Assembly (NCBI GenBank): GCA_019113675.1
Contig: DXHA01000042.1
Coordinates: 1 to 45,831 of the forward strand
Direction: 5' to 3'
Origin: Candidatus Yaniella excrementigallinarum
GTDB taxonomy: Bacteria > Actinomycetota > Actinomycetes > Actinomycetales > Micrococcaceae
Length of the DNA stretch: 45,831 nucleotides
Shown: positions 32,717 to 42,853 of the stretch, piece after piece
Position numbering within the stretch: the stretch's first letter is position 1
How the letters are laid out: each line of letters begins with the position of its first letter
Made by a program: the position numbers and the translations under genes
The notes under the pieces: model-generated
Database searches by the model: none
What the model was told of the DNA's origin: nothing
The model's input: only the letters and a program-made list of their open reading frames with translations

Positions 32717-35700
32717 CTACGACTCCCCCGTCAACTCATCAAAATCGCTGGAACTATCATCAAACAGCGCACGAATATCGTCTGCGGTGACGTTGGAGGC
32801 GAAAGCAGTATCGTCTTCGGTCAGTGCCGCAAACATCTCGGTTTTTTGTTGCTGTAAGGCCAGCACCTTTTCTTCAATGGAACCCTTAGAAACCATCCGA
32901 TAAACCATGACATTTTTATCCTGGCCGATTCGGTGGGCACGATCCACTGCTTGGGATTCAACCGCGGGGTTCCACCACGGGTCTAACAGGAATACGTAAT
33001 CAGCTTCGGTTAGCGTCAAACCAAAGCCGCCGGCGCGCAAGGAAATTAAGAACACGGGAGCATCACCAGAGCGGAACTTTTCAACCGCCTCACCGCGGTT
33101 ACGCGTTGAGCCGTCCAAATAGGCATAGTCAATATCACGCTGGCTCAATTCTTGACCCAGCCGGCCAAGGAATGAGGTGAACTGGGAAAAGATCAGGACC
33201 CGATGTCCCTCGGGCAGTATTTCAGTCAGCCGCCTCATCAAATCATTGAGCTTCGACGACGGCACATGAGCATACTGCTCATCGACGATTGCCGGATCCA
33301 ATGCGAGCATCCGCAAAAGGGTAAGGGAACGGAAAATGGATATCCGATTCGAATCCATATCGGCTACCAGGTTCAAAACATTCTTACGCTCACGCTGCAA
33401 AATCTGCTGGTAGAGCTGCTGGTGCTCCGTCTCCATTTGAACCTGCAGAACCATTTCCTGTTTATCCGGCAGCTCAGAGGCAACGGCCTCTTTGGTACGG
33501 CGCAACATGAACGGCCGAATCTTTGTACGCAGTGTGCTCATGGCTTGCTGCGACCGCATTTGTCGTTGTGCCTGCGTTTCGACGTCGTCGGTGTTACCTG
33601 GTTCAGTCCGGGCAACACGCTGGGCCGCTTCAATGGGGCGCAAATACAGTTCCCGGAAGGTAGCAAATCTTGGAAGCATGCCCGGCACCACGAGCCGGAA
33701 TATCGACCACAGATCTGACAGGGTATTTTCCATCGGCGTACCAGTGATGGCAAGTTTAAACCCGGCACGAAAGTTTCGAATCGCTCGATGCGCCTTGGTC
33801 TGGTGGTTTTTAACAAACTGTGCTTCATCCAGGATGAGCCCAGCCCAAGCGTCTTCGGCAATAAAGGCTTCATCCAACCGGGCGATGGCATACGAGGTGA
33901 CGACGATATCAGCTCGCTGTCGAATTGATGCCATGGTTTCGGTGCGGCGCAGGTTGGATACGTCAACGATGACGACGTTCAAATCCGGTGCGAAACGTTC
34001 AACTTCAGATCGCCAAACCGCCAAAACCGACGACGGGGCGATTACCAAAAACGGTTTGTCTTGGCCCATAGCTTTGGCCCTTGCGATCATCGCCAATGAC
34101 TGCACCGTTTTGCCCAAGCCCATATCGTCGGCAAGGATCCCACCCAGGCCGAGGTCATAGAGGTAGGACAACCATTCGTAACCTTCGTGTTGGTAGTCGC
34201 GTAGCTCAGCATGCAGTGCAGCAGGGATTTCAAGTTTGGGGATATCGGTGGCATCGCGTAGGACGGCCAAAGCGTTTTGCCACTCGATTATGGCCGGGTC
34301 TGCTTGGAAAGTGTCTGCGGCGTCTTCGGCTTCATCGAGTAAGGCCGCATTGAACCGGGAGATCGAGGTATTATCAACCCCAAAGTCTTCCATGGTGGAG
34401 GCTTCTTCCAGCAATTTTCGTAGTGGCTCAAATGCCGGATGGTTCAACGAAAAATAGGTGCCGTCTGTCAGTAGGAGGCTATCCTGGTTGCGTACCAATG
34501 CGATGAACAGTTGCCGGAACGGAATGGTGCGTTCTTCGATGGTGATCTGAAAGCCTAGGTCAAACCAATCATTTTTTTCAGACTGAGTGGCATTGATGAC
34601 GATGTGAGGGTCACCGGTCAACCGGGTATAGGCCGGGCGGGCTTCGTTTTCGATAATGCGAACGTAGTCGTGCTGTTGCAATGTGGGCAGTGCTTCGGCC
34701 ACGAACCTTGCGGCGTCAGCGCCGATCAGTATGGTTTTGCCGGGAATGGCCTCAAGTTCCACGTCGTCGGCAATATCTGCCAATACGCGTTGGCGGTGTT
34801 CGGTCTGATCTTCGGTGCCCAGGTAATCCCATTTAGCGGAGATCCGGACGTGATCTTGGCGTTCACCCTGGTGGGTGGCCTGATAATACTCCAGCGTCAG
34901 CTCTAAGATAGATGGTGGAATATCTGGCAGTTCAACGGACTGGTCCTGGCTAGCTAATGGGATGATGCCGGCCAGTAGCGGATAAACATTTTCGAAAAAA
35001 TCTTCAGTGTCATCGGCGGGGATGACCATGGGCTCGGGCGATTCGATCAGGTCCATGACCGTACGAGTCAATGGCTGTGACACCGGGATGATATTGATAT
35101 CTGCGGTAGCCGAATCCGGATAGTAATCGATTGTATAGAGGCCGATGGCGCCCAGGGTTCCCGAAGGGATGAGTGTTTCGGAGGGCAGTTGTGCCTGGAT
35201 GGTCAAGGCGACGTCGTCGTCGGCGGTCTCGGTGGCATCGAAAATGATGCGTGCCGCATCGGTGATTGTTACCCGGTGAATAATTTTCTGCAGCGGAACC
35301 AGCGGGATGCCGGCGTTGTCAATTTTGGTCAACACATCCCATAGCTGTGGCATGTTGATCGTGGCCAGAGTGATGACGTCATTGGAGCCCAGGGATGACA
35401 CCGATGAGGTGTATAAACGGTTGAGTTCATGTAAGGCATCGTGTTGTTCGGGCAAAAATTGGTAGTCGCCCAGCGCCGATTGTTGGAATGGCAGATCGAA
35501 CATCGTCCAGTTCATGTTGCCTTTGATCCAGCCGCCGCGGGCGCCTACACGTAGTGGTCGGAGGCGCACGGTGAGTTCGGTGTGCTGTTCTAAGTCGGCG
35601 GTGGTGGCTTCACGCCACACAAATCGGCTGCGATACCCTGCTGGTTCGGTGTGCAGCGCATGAATTTCGACACCGAGTGCAACGTCGACGAATTCTTGTT

Positions 35701-36142
35701 CGGAGTCGATGGTTGGCAGTAGTTCCTGGACCACTTGACGCCAGGACAGTCCGGGGATGCCTTGTTCAGCCTGTTCGGGTTGGCTGGTCTGTTGCAGATC
35801 GGCGGCGCTGAGCACATCTGATTCGGCCACGGCGCGCTCATTGGATTCGAAGATCAGTGCGGCAGCGTGTTTGCAATCGACCCCTACCGGGCAGCTACAG
35901 GTTGCCCAATCTACGTCCCAAACCGCGATACCGCCTAAGCTGCGCTCCGTTTTGTGCAGGGTTACGGAAGCCCGCCAAATTTTGTCTTCGGCGCCGCGTA
36001 CCCGACCGACAAGTCGACCGGATTCTGCATTGAACTTGAGCGTTAGCACGCGGTCTTGGCTAGCGTAGCTGCGGCCACGCTCGGTCATGGTGTCGCCGAA
36101 GGCGGCGACTACTGCTTGGATGTCAACGAGTGGGTAGCTCAC
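32717..36142 (-). CDS. SWIM-domain SNF2-family helicase
   Basis: A 1141-aa protein. The N-terminus carries a SWIM zinc finger: Cys82, Cys84, Cys90, His92 in ATCSCPVGVDCKHAAAL. A long middle region follows. The Swi2/Snf2 ATPase occupies roughly 650-1100: ADDMGLGKTVQS (Walker A), ILDEAQFVKN (motif II), TGTPMENTLSDLW (III), then the helicase C-half with VLIFSQFT, LDGSTRNR, AGGFGLTLTEADYV and VDRAHRIGQ. These enzymes translocate on DNA to remodel nucleoprotein. The start is GTG 36142, overlapping the HMG-CoA synthase stop (GTGA). So it is the last gene of the mevalonate operon, with no known functional link to it. Confidence 0.92.
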   Translation of the reverse strand: MSYPLVDIQAVVAAFGDTMTERGRSYASQDRVLTLKFNAESGRLVGRVRGAEDKIWRASVTLHKTERSLGGIAVWDVDWATCSCPVGVDCKHAAALIFESNERAVAESDVLSAADLQQTSQPEQAEQGIPGLSWRQVVQELLPTIDSEQEFVDVALGVEIHALHTEPAGYRSRFVWREATTADLEQHTELTVRLRPLRVGARGGWIKGNMNWTMFDLPFQQSALGDYQFLPEQHDALHELNRLYTSSVSSLGSNDVITLATINMPQLWDVLTKIDNAGIPLVPLQKIIHRVTITDAARIIFDATETADDDVALTIQAQLPSETLIPSGTLGAIGLYTIDYYPDSATADINIIPVSQPLTRTVMDLIESPEPMVIPADDTEDFFENVYPLLAGIIPLASQDQSVELPDIPPSILELTLEYYQATHQGERQDHVRISAKWDYLGTEDQTEHRQRVLADIADDVELEAIPGKTILIGADAARFVAEALPTLQQHDYVRIIENEARPAYTRLTGDPHIVINATQSEKNDWFDLGFQITIEERTIPFRQLFIALVRNQDSLLLTDGTYFSLNHPAFEPLRKLLEEASTMEDFGVDNTSISRFNAALLDEAEDAADTFQADPAIIEWQNALAVLRDATDIPKLEIPAALHAELRDYQHEGYEWLSYLYDLGLGGILADDMGLGKTVQSLAMIARAKAMGQDKPFLVIAPSSVLAVWRSEVERFAPDLNVVIVDVSNLRRTETMASIRQRADIVVTSYAIARLDEAFIAEDAWAGLILDEAQFVKNHQTKAHRAIRNFRAGFKLAITGTPMENTLSDLWSIFRLVVPGMLPRFATFRELYLRPIEAAQRVARTEPGNTDDVETQAQRQMRSQQAMSTLRTKIRPFMLRRTKEAVASELPDKQEMVLQVQMETEHQQLYQQILQRERKNVLNLVADMDSNRISIFRSLTLLRMLALDPAIVDEQYAHVPSSKLNDLMRRLTEILPEGHRVLIFSQFTSFLGRLGQELSQRDIDYAYLDGSTRNRGEAVEKFRSGDAPVFLISLRAGGFGLTLTEADYVFLLDPWWNPAVESQAVDRAHRIGQDKNVMVYRMVSKGSIEEKVLALQQQKTEMFAALTEDDTAFASNVTADDIRALFDDSSSDFDELTGES

Positions 36143-37287
36143 TGTGCCTCGTAGCGACGTTGCTGTTCGGTCACGCCACTGAACCGGAAGGGTGCATTCG
36201 TGGTTTTTGGTGTGGTGAAAGCCTCGGACGTGGCTGCGAACCCGTTGTGCAGGTCGCGGTAGTCATCGTAGTTGAGTTTCACCCGGTTATCGAGTTGTTT
36301 TGCCACATGTTGTGGGTAGAGGTGGTCGCGGTAGCCGTCTTGCACAACGCCGGTGAAAAATTCGGCTACGGCCCCGGAACCGTAGGAAAAGAAGCCGAGA
36401 CGTTTGCCAGCCAGGTCGGGATTATTATGCAGCTGGGCGGTCAGTGCAAAATATAACGACGACGTATACGTGTTGCCCAGGGCGCGGTTATAGCTCATGG
36501 ATTCTTCGATCAGGGCCTCGGAAAGCTGGGTGCCGGTATGTTCTGCTAGGGCAGCCAGTTGTTTGCGCGCCATTTTGGTGAAGGGCTGGTGGTGCAGGAA
36601 CCGGTCGACGTCATCGATGGTTATTGCACGTCGTGCAGCCAGGTCGTCCCAGGCTGCCAGGGTGGATTGCAGGTAGGCGTCAAGGGAGAGCTGCCCGTCG
36701 ACGAAGGGGGTGGTCGAGTCATTGGGCCGCCAAAAGTCATTAACATCCAAGGTGTTAAAACCGGAGTGTGGCTCAATTTCCACCAGATTGGGTTCCGCGG
36801 TGATCAACATAGCTACCGCTCCGGCACCCTGAGTTGGTTCGCCCCCGGAGTCCAAGGCATAACGGGCAACATCGGAGGTGACCACAAGTACCTGTTCATC
36901 CGGAGTCCGGGCGATAGCGTTGATGGCCATTTGCAGGGCGGCTGTTCCGGAATAGCAGGCTTGTTTGAGTTCTATGGAGCGCACATTGGCGGGCAGGCCC
37001 AGCAGGTCGTGGACGAATACCCCGGCGGCTTTGGACTGATCCACGGAGGATTCGGTGGCAAATAGTACCTGGCGAATTTTTGTGGCGTCGTGGCGTTCCA
37101 GTAGAGTTTGGGCGGCTTCGGCAGCCATGGTGACGATGTCTTCGTCTGGGGCCGGCATGGAGAAGGTATCTTGGCCCAACCCCAGATGGAATTTATTGGG
37201 GTCGATACCGTGATGTTCGGCCAAGGTATCAAGGTCCACTACATAGTGTGCTGTGGCAACTTCCAGGTCATGGATGCCTATTTTCAC
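36139..37287 (-). CDS. Hydroxymethylglutaryl-CoA synthase
   Basis: A 382-aa HMG-CoA synthase that condenses acetyl-CoA with acetoacetyl-CoA. The nucleophile Cys is in KQACYSGTAALQMA, the catalytic His in HHQPFTKMARK, and the N-terminus is KIGIHDLEVATAHYVVDL. The frame is open from 37335, but GTG 37287 has AAAGGAG 6 nt upstream and fits the homology start. It lies 22 nt after the HMG-CoA reductase stop and its own stop overlaps the SNF2 start. The first committed steps of the mevalonate pathway are therefore placed at the operon's 3' side. Confidence 0.95.
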   Translation of the reverse strand: MKIGIHDLEVATAHYVVDLDTLAEHHGIDPNKFHLGLGQDTFSMPAPDEDIVTMAAEAAQTLLERHDATKIRQVLFATESSVDQSKAAGVFVHDLLGLPANVRSIELKQACYSGTAALQMAINAIARTPDEQVLVVTSDVARYALDSGGEPTQGAGAVAMLITAEPNLVEIEPHSGFNTLDVNDFWRPNDSTTPFVDGQLSLDAYLQSTLAAWDDLAARRAITIDDVDRFLHHQPFTKMARKQLAALAEHTGTQLSEALIEESMSYNRALGNTYTSSLYFALTAQLHNNPDLAGKRLGFFSYGSGAVAEFFTGVVQDGYRDHLYPQHVAKQLDNRVKLNYDDYRDLHNGFAATSEAFTTPKTTNAPFRFSGVTEQQRRYEAQ

Positions 37288-37309
37288 CGGTGTCTCCTTT
37301 TGGTCATGC

Positions 37310-38395
37310 CTATGCTTGAGGGCGTTCGTAGGCAACGTGTGCTTGCATTAGTTCGCCCGGATTCGTTTGGGCTGCCAGCAGCGATAATTCGCCGGCCAGC
37401 ACACTAGCTGCAATCAAGCTAGCCAGTCTACGCGAATCAGCACCGGGGGCGGAAGTTTGACCTATCCCCATGCGGGCCATGGCTTCTTCAATGTATGGCA
37501 GGTGTTTGCCGTTACCTACGGTCCCAACGATCAGATGCGGCAGGGTGACGGCGAAGTATAATCCCTCTTCACGGTCCTCAGCCCATACAAAACCCTGAGA
37601 CCCTTCTACAATATTTGCCGCATCCTGTCCGGTGGCCAAATAGAACGCTAAGAGCATATTGGCAAAGTGCGCGTTAGCTGAGCGGATGGCACCGGCAACA
37701 TTAGAGCCCACATAATTTTTGGTGACCACCATTTTTACAACTTTGGCGGCGGTAGTGTGCAGGTTATTTTCCACGATGTGGTGTGGAATAAGCAGCTCGG
37801 CTGTGACCTTTTTGCCTCGTCCTAAAATACCGTTGACGACGGTGGCTTTCTTATCGGTACAAAAATTACCGGAGATCGACCCGTAGGACAGCCCGATGTT
37901 CCAGCCCAGAATGGTGGACATCAGCGAATCTGAGGCCGCGGTGGCCATATTGTGGCCCGAGGCATCGCCGGTGAGGTAGGCGAAACGTATAAACAGCAGG
38001 TTCCCGACAATTTCCGGGTGGGCTTCTAGGAGCTGGGCGTAGCGGGAGCCTTCGGTGACGACGGCGGCCAGCTCGTCAAAGCGGGTTTGAATAATTTCGG
38101 CTGCGGCTTGGGCGGTGCCGGCATCGGGGGCGGTAAACAGTACCGAGCGGGTCATCCGTTCGTCATGCACGGTCGCGGTAATTCCGGAACTGAGCATGCG
38201 CGATATTTTGGCGCCACGGCCCACCGATGGCCACAGTGGAGTTTCGTAGGTGGCTAGCGGCACATCGATTTCCTCGACACCGTCAAAGGCGGCACCGCTC
38301 ATGCGTAACGGTCCTACCCAACGGGTGGGTACAGCCGTGGTAAAGGTGTCGTGATAGGTAGATTTGGATGGTTCAATCGGGGTGGGATCGATCAC
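37310..38395 (-). CDS. Hydroxymethylglutaryl-CoA reductase, class I type
   Basis: A 361-aa HMG-CoA reductase that makes mevalonate with NADPH. Signatures are RFAYLTGDASGHNM, SGNFCTDKKATVVNG, GQDAANIVEGSQG and a C-terminal region with LTLPHLIVGTVGNG. The SGNFCTDKK block and length fit the class I-like streptomycete enzyme. The start is GTG 38395 with AAGGAA upstream. It sits between the type 2 isomerase and the synthase in the operon. Confidence 0.94.
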   Translation of the reverse strand: MIDPTPIEPSKSTYHDTFTTAVPTRWVGPLRMSGAAFDGVEEIDVPLATYETPLWPSVGRGAKISRMLSSGITATVHDERMTRSVLFTAPDAGTAQAAAEIIQTRFDELAAVVTEGSRYAQLLEAHPEIVGNLLFIRFAYLTGDASGHNMATAASDSLMSTILGWNIGLSYGSISGNFCTDKKATVVNGILGRGKKVTAELLIPHHIVENNLHTTAAKVVKMVVTKNYVGSNVAGAIRSANAHFANMLLAFYLATGQDAANIVEGSQGFVWAEDREEGLYFAVTLPHLIVGTVGNGKHLPYIEEAMARMGIGQTSAPGADSRRLASLIAASVLAGELSLLAAQTNPGELMQAHVAYERPQA

Positions 38396-38422
38396 GGTAT
38401 TCCTTCGAGCTAAACGTGTGCG

Positions 38423-39511
38423 TTAAATTCTGGCACGGTCGGCAAACCGTGTGACATCAATGTTGCGGGCCCGGGCCCGTTCAGCGCTGGCCCCGGTAAC
38501 CATTACATCGGTTTGGGTTAATTGGGCTGCGGTGCGAACACCCAGGAGTGCATATACCTGCCGGATCCGGGTTTTGAATAAATCGAGCACTTCGATAACG
38601 CCTTCGGCTCCATCAGACATCGCTACTCGCAGCATACTGCCGGCCATACCTACAGCACTGGCACCAAGCGCCTGGGCGCGTACGACGTCCAGGGGGTTGC
38701 GGACACCTCCGGAGGCCAACACGGTCAGTTGGTGGTTGACCGTAGCGATATCTAACAGGCAGTCGATAGCGGTTAGGCCCATGGATTCCAGCCAATCAAA
38801 TTTGGCGTGGGCCTCAATGACCGACGATGGGTGCGGGGTGCGTGCGTTTTCGATGCGCGCAAAATTGGTACCACCGGAACCGGCTACATCGACGATTCGC
38901 ACCCCAATATTGTAAAGCTGTTCTACGGTTTTAGCACTGAGCCCGAATCCAACTTCTTTGACAATCACCGGCACTTCAACCCCGGCCACGATATCTTCTA
39001 GTAAGCCCAGCCAGCTGGAAAATTGGCGGGAACCTTCAGGCATCACGGTTTCCTGAATGGGGTTGAGGTGGATTTGCAAGCCGTCTGCTGCCAGCAGTTC
39101 CACGGCGGCTTTGGCGTGGTCCAGGCTACGTCCAGCACCCAAATTTGCCCAGACAATGCCGTGTGGATTGTGCTGTCGAATCACGGTAAATGATGCTGCG
39201 GTCTCGGGCTGATCCAGGGCAAGGCCCACCGATCCAGAAGCCATGGGCACCCCGGTGACCGCCGCGGCTTGGGCCAGAGCGGTATTGATGGGCAGCGCGG
39301 TGTCAGTGCCCCCGGTCATGCCGTTGATGTACAGCGGCGCGTCCAGGGTCCAGGGGCCAATATTCACGGTGGTATCGACGTCGTCGGCCTCAATACCTGC
39401 TAGGGCGTGGTGGATAAAGTCGACGTCGTCGAAGGCATTGCGGGAGTCTTGGAGCTGTTCTTGTTGGGCTGCAGCCAACCGGATGTGGTCATCTTTGCGA
39501 GACTGTGCCAT
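38423..39511 (-). CDS. fni: Isopentenyl-diphosphate delta-isomerase, type 2 (FMN-dependent)
   Basis: A 362-aa flavoenzyme that interconverts IPP and DMAPP. Type 2 signatures are LYINGMTGGTDTALPIN, VIVKEVGFGLSAKTV, DVAGSGGTNFARIE, and the FMN-binding ASGGVRNPLDVVRA. It replaces the unrelated type 1 isomerase. It starts 2 nt after the phosphomevalonate kinase stop. Confidence 0.95.
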   Translation of the reverse strand: MAQSRKDDHIRLAAAQQEQLQDSRNAFDDVDFIHHALAGIEADDVDTTVNIGPWTLDAPLYINGMTGGTDTALPINTALAQAAAVTGVPMASGSVGLALDQPETAASFTVIRQHNPHGIVWANLGAGRSLDHAKAAVELLAADGLQIHLNPIQETVMPEGSRQFSSWLGLLEDIVAGVEVPVIVKEVGFGLSAKTVEQLYNIGVRIVDVAGSGGTNFARIENARTPHPSSVIEAHAKFDWLESMGLTAIDCLLDIATVNHQLTVLASGGVRNPLDVVRAQALGASAVGMAGSMLRVAMSDGAEGVIEVLDLFKTRIRQVYALLGVRTAAQLTQTDVMVTGASAERARARNIDVTRFADRARI

Positions 39512-39513
39512 GG

Positions 39514-40602
39514 TTACTCCTTGAGTCCGACACCCAGTTGTGTCACGGTCAAATCGAGGGGTTGAATCCCGTGTCTGCGCCAGGTGTCGTAGACGGCGGT
39601 GGGGTCGACCCAGGGTTCGGCCAACACGATACCGCAGTCGCCACCTCCGGCACCCGAGGTTTTCGCCGAGACGCCTTCAATAAGTTCGGCGGTTTCAATC
39701 AGCGTGGTCAGTTGTGGCGTCTCGATTACGGTTCCGGTGTGTGCTGCCATGCGGGCTAGTAGTTTACGTGCTGTACGGATGCCGGTGTGGATCAGTGGAA
39801 ATTTTTCTTCACCCAACGCCAGGATCAGGCTGTTCACATTGGCCGCTGAGGGACGCAAGAAAGTATCTATCCAGTTGAGACAGTTGCCGGTGTTGGTGGC
39901 CTGGGTGACCAGCTGATCAGTTTGGGCCGGGCTGCCTGTCCAACCGATTAGGACTTGAACATCCGTGGGGGTGGGAATGCGGCGTGCACGCATGGGCAGC
40001 CAGGCGGGACCGTGCAATGCTTCGGATACGCTGGTGTTGCCGGTCAGTACCCGCGCTAGATTATCGCGGTCGGGGGCTTGATAATATACCCAACCGCCCA
40101 GGGCACCAGCGGCCAGGTCCCCACCGGAGGATTTTGGTGAGATCTCAATGGATGCCAACAGCCCGAGTTTAATTTTATCGATGAAGCTAAGTCCCAGACC
40201 ATAAAGCTCATTAAACGCGGTGATCACCGCCATCGTTGCGGCACCGGAGGAGCCCAAGCCGTATTTTTCGCCTGTGTCGGAGCGCAACGTGGAGCTAAAG
40301 TGCAGGTCAACGGGGATGCGTTCCAGCTGGCGTTCGGCACGCAGGGAATCCATCACCAGCCAGGCGGCCATGGCGTAGTCGGTACCGAAATCATTGTGTT
40401 CGGCGGCTGCCACGCCGTGGTCATATGCCAATAAATGTTCGGTGGGCATTGTCGTATCGGCTGGCTGCGCCTGGGTTACGGTAACGGTCACGTAGCGGTC
40501 TACCGCAATCAAAATTGCCGGGAAGCCCGGGGTCACGACGGCATATTCGCCGCACACATAGAGTTTGCCGGGCGCGGCCACCTGAAATGGGAGTGGCCTC
40601 AT
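39514..40602 (-). CDS. Phosphomevalonate kinase
   Basis: A 362-aa GHMP-family kinase. The N-terminus APGKLYVCGEYAVVTPGFPA, the glycine-rich ATP loop YGLGSSGAATMAV and the C-terminal SGAGGGDCGIV are the three family motifs; the wording is that of phosphomevalonate kinase. It phosphorylates 5-phosphomevalonate. Its ATG overlaps the stop of the decarboxylase gene (ATGA), so translation is coupled. Confidence 0.93.
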   Translation of the reverse strand: MRPLPFQVAAPGKLYVCGEYAVVTPGFPAILIAVDRYVTVTVTQAQPADTTMPTEHLLAYDHGVAAAEHNDFGTDYAMAAWLVMDSLRAERQLERIPVDLHFSSTLRSDTGEKYGLGSSGAATMAVITAFNELYGLGLSFIDKIKLGLLASIEISPKSSGGDLAAGALGGWVYYQAPDRDNLARVLTGNTSVSEALHGPAWLPMRARRIPTPTDVQVLIGWTGSPAQTDQLVTQATNTGNCLNWIDTFLRPSAANVNSLILALGEEKFPLIHTGIRTARKLLARMAAHTGTVIETPQLTTLIETAELIEGVSAKTSGAGGGDCGIVLAEPWVDPTAVYDTWRRHGIQPLDLTVTQLGVGLKE

Positions 40603-41570
40603 GCAACATCCACCAGGTGGGCTCCAGGCCCTGGCGAAAACGTATTGATCTGGCCATATGCGCCGACTCGTGCGGCAACAGCGGCGGCGTCATCCGGGCG
40701 ACAAATAATCACTACATTTGGTCCGGCATCGGCGGTTGCATAGGCTTCCAGACCCATCTGGCGCATGGCTGTAACTTCTTCAAAGATTTGCCACGATTCC
40801 GGGGCGAGGTAACGGATTGGTGGGTGGCTGGCATTGATCACCGCGTGCATGCGGTGAGCGTGAGTTTCGGTGAGCTGACCAATGCGGGTGAAATCTTCGG
40901 CCGCACAGGCGGCTAGCATTTCATTAAGGGTGGTTACTGTGGTATCAATCCAAGCCTGATAGTACGGGCTGGTGTCCCGGGTAGCGGTCATGCCGTCTCG
41001 TGAGGAAACTTTTTTGGCCGTGGCATTAACGGTGACCGAAACCATCGCCATATCGGGGGCACTGATGGGTTCGGCGTAGCTGGTGGCATCCGAGGTGCCG
41101 GCATGCCATACCGCAAAACGGTCAATCAGTGACCGCGATGCCGAGCCGGAACCGCGTCGAGCCAGCCGGGAGAGCTGTCGGGAGGATAATTCAACTCCAA
41201 AGGCTGTAGCCGCAGCCGTTGCCAGTGCGGCAAAACCAGATGCTGATGATGCCATACCGGCCGCGGTTGGACCTTCGTTGGAGGATACCACCTGCGCTCC
41301 GGCTTGTGCTGTATCGAGTCCGGCCTGTGCCGCCAAATCACGCACCAAATCTAAAAATGCTGTCGTCCGGGCGGTCGCCTTGGCATCAGCCGTGGTGCCA
41401 TTGAGTTCAAAAGTATCTGAGCCGCTGGTAAGGGCCACGCTAGTGGTAGTGGCAAATTTGTCCAGGGTCATCGACATGGACCCGGCGGCAGGAATGATGA
41501 GCTCGTCATCGGCTTTGCCCCAGTATTTCACCAGTGCAATGTTGGGGTGGGCTCGTGCAACTGCGGCCAC
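40599..41570 (-). CDS. mvaD: Diphosphomevalonate decarboxylase
   Basis: A 323-aa GHMP-family enzyme that makes isopentenyl diphosphate from mevalonate diphosphate. The AHPNIALVKYWGK start and GMASSASGFAALA loop are diagnostic, with an intact C-terminal TADAGPNVVII. The start is GTG 41570; the G is shared with the TAG stop of the mevalonate kinase gene. Length is normal for bacterial MvaD. Confidence 0.95.
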   Translation of the reverse strand: MAAVARAHPNIALVKYWGKADDELIIPAAGSMSMTLDKFATTTSVALTSGSDTFELNGTTADAKATARTTAFLDLVRDLAAQAGLDTAQAGAQVVSSNEGPTAAGMASSASGFAALATAAATAFGVELSSRQLSRLARRGSGSASRSLIDRFAVWHAGTSDATSYAEPISAPDMAMVSVTVNATAKKVSSRDGMTATRDTSPYYQAWIDTTVTTLNEMLAACAAEDFTRIGQLTETHAHRMHAVINASHPPIRYLAPESWQIFEEVTAMRQMGLEAYATADAGPNVVIICRPDDAAAVAARVGAYGQINTFSPGPGAHLVDVA

Positions 41571-42691
41571 TAGCGGTCCTCCTTGCCAACCCGTGCGGTT
41601 GGTGCGGTCATCAACTCGAAATTATTCGGGGTCAACGAGGTGGTCCAAGTCCGGGTTGCGCCCACCGCCGTCATAGCTGCAGCAACATCGCCGGCCTGTT
41701 CTTGGTCCGGGACCACGGCTAAAACACAACCGCCCAAACCAGAGCCGGTCAGTTTTGCCCCATAGGCACCAGCCTCTAAAGCTGCGGCAACCACGGCGTC
41801 CAATGCCGGCGAGGAGACACCTAAATAGGCCAGCAGCGAATGCGCCTCATGCATCGATTGGCCGACACGAATCGGGTCCCCAATGCCCAGCGAATAGACG
41901 ACGTCGTCGGTCAAATTCGCAAGGTCTTCCACAACCCGGTCCACCACGCGGGATTGAATGTCTCGCAGCATGCTGACACCATCAACGGCAGCCGCGGTTG
42001 ACCCCGAGGTGCCGGTATCGGCAATGACGAAAGTAAATTTATCAGCGACTTTGACCGTTGTCGGCTTGCCCTGTTGGAAACGCAGCGGTGTCATCGATTG
42101 CACCGCGTGGGCGTCTAATCCTGATGAGGTGCCATGTGCCACTTGCTCAGCCTGTTGAACTAGTGCGTGCGTTTGGGTTGCACTTAGGCGAACGCCTGCC
42201 AGATTGGCTACCGCCCGCACCACCGCCGCTGACGTCGCCGCCGATGAACCCAAGCCGCGTTCAAATGGGATAGTCGAACGCAAAGTCAATTCCACCCGGT
42301 CCGCGCGCACATCAAGCTGTTCAGCCGATGCCCGCAGCGAGGTGAGCACGGGCTGCATATGGGCCGGAGCAGCGCCCAAGGGCCCGGTGTATAAATCCGA
42401 GGTGATGTACCCGCGCCGAGCACGCCGAATCGAAGCGGTAGCCTGCAAATCCAAAAGTGGTAGCACAATGGCTGGGGCGCCGTACACCACCGAGTGCTCA
42501 CCTAACAAAATGGTTTTACCGTGAGCTGAGCCCAAACCGGTTTCCACCGCATTGCCGGCTACCTTACCTACGCCGCCGCCCAAAAGCGGGTCGGCAAACC
42601 GATCCCGTCCGGTTAGCGATTGCTCATATCCAGCATCGATCCGTTGTGGATTCGACCCAGAAACATCACCGTGTGGTGCACCATGTCTCAT
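41570..42691 (-). CDS. Mevalonate kinase
   Basis: A 373-aa GHMP kinase that phosphorylates mevalonate. Motifs are GSAHGKTILLGEHSVVYGAP, the ATP loop ERGLGSSAATSAAVVRA, GTSSGLDAHA and the C-terminal TGSGLGGCVLAV. The N-terminus has about 50 extra residues before the first motif, similar to the Streptomyces CL190 enzyme as I recall it; a later start cannot be excluded, and no clear ribosome site is seen. It is the first gene of the mevalonate-SNF2 operon (about 10 kb), divergent from a GerMN-like lipoprotein gene. Confidence 0.94.
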   Translation of the reverse strand: MRHGAPHGDVSGSNPQRIDAGYEQSLTGRDRFADPLLGGGVGKVAGNAVETGLGSAHGKTILLGEHSVVYGAPAIVLPLLDLQATASIRRARRGYITSDLYTGPLGAAPAHMQPVLTSLRASAEQLDVRADRVELTLRSTIPFERGLGSSAATSAAVVRAVANLAGVRLSATQTHALVQQAEQVAHGTSSGLDAHAVQSMTPLRFQQGKPTTVKVADKFTFVIADTGTSGSTAAAVDGVSMLRDIQSRVVDRVVEDLANLTDDVVYSLGIGDPIRVGQSMHEAHSLLAYLGVSSPALDAVVAAALEAGAYGAKLTGSGLGGCVLAVVPDQEQAGDVAAAMTAVGATRTWTTSLTPNNFELMTAPTARVGKEDR

Positions 42692-42853
42692 CGGAAGCTA
42701 AGAAACCTCAAAGTCAAAACAAATCTGAACTTTTTATTCTAAGCCACCCGGGCACCTGCACCGAATGTTTAACCAGCACAGCGAACAATCCACGCTACAA
42801 TCACAGGCAAACACAATTTGCGTTGCCGTTTTCCGGCCCGTAGGAGTTCTAGT

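Noticed and set aside
40435..42524. Several plus-strand frames within the mevalonate genes
   Set aside because: Antisense shadows; the minus-strand genes have full family motifs.
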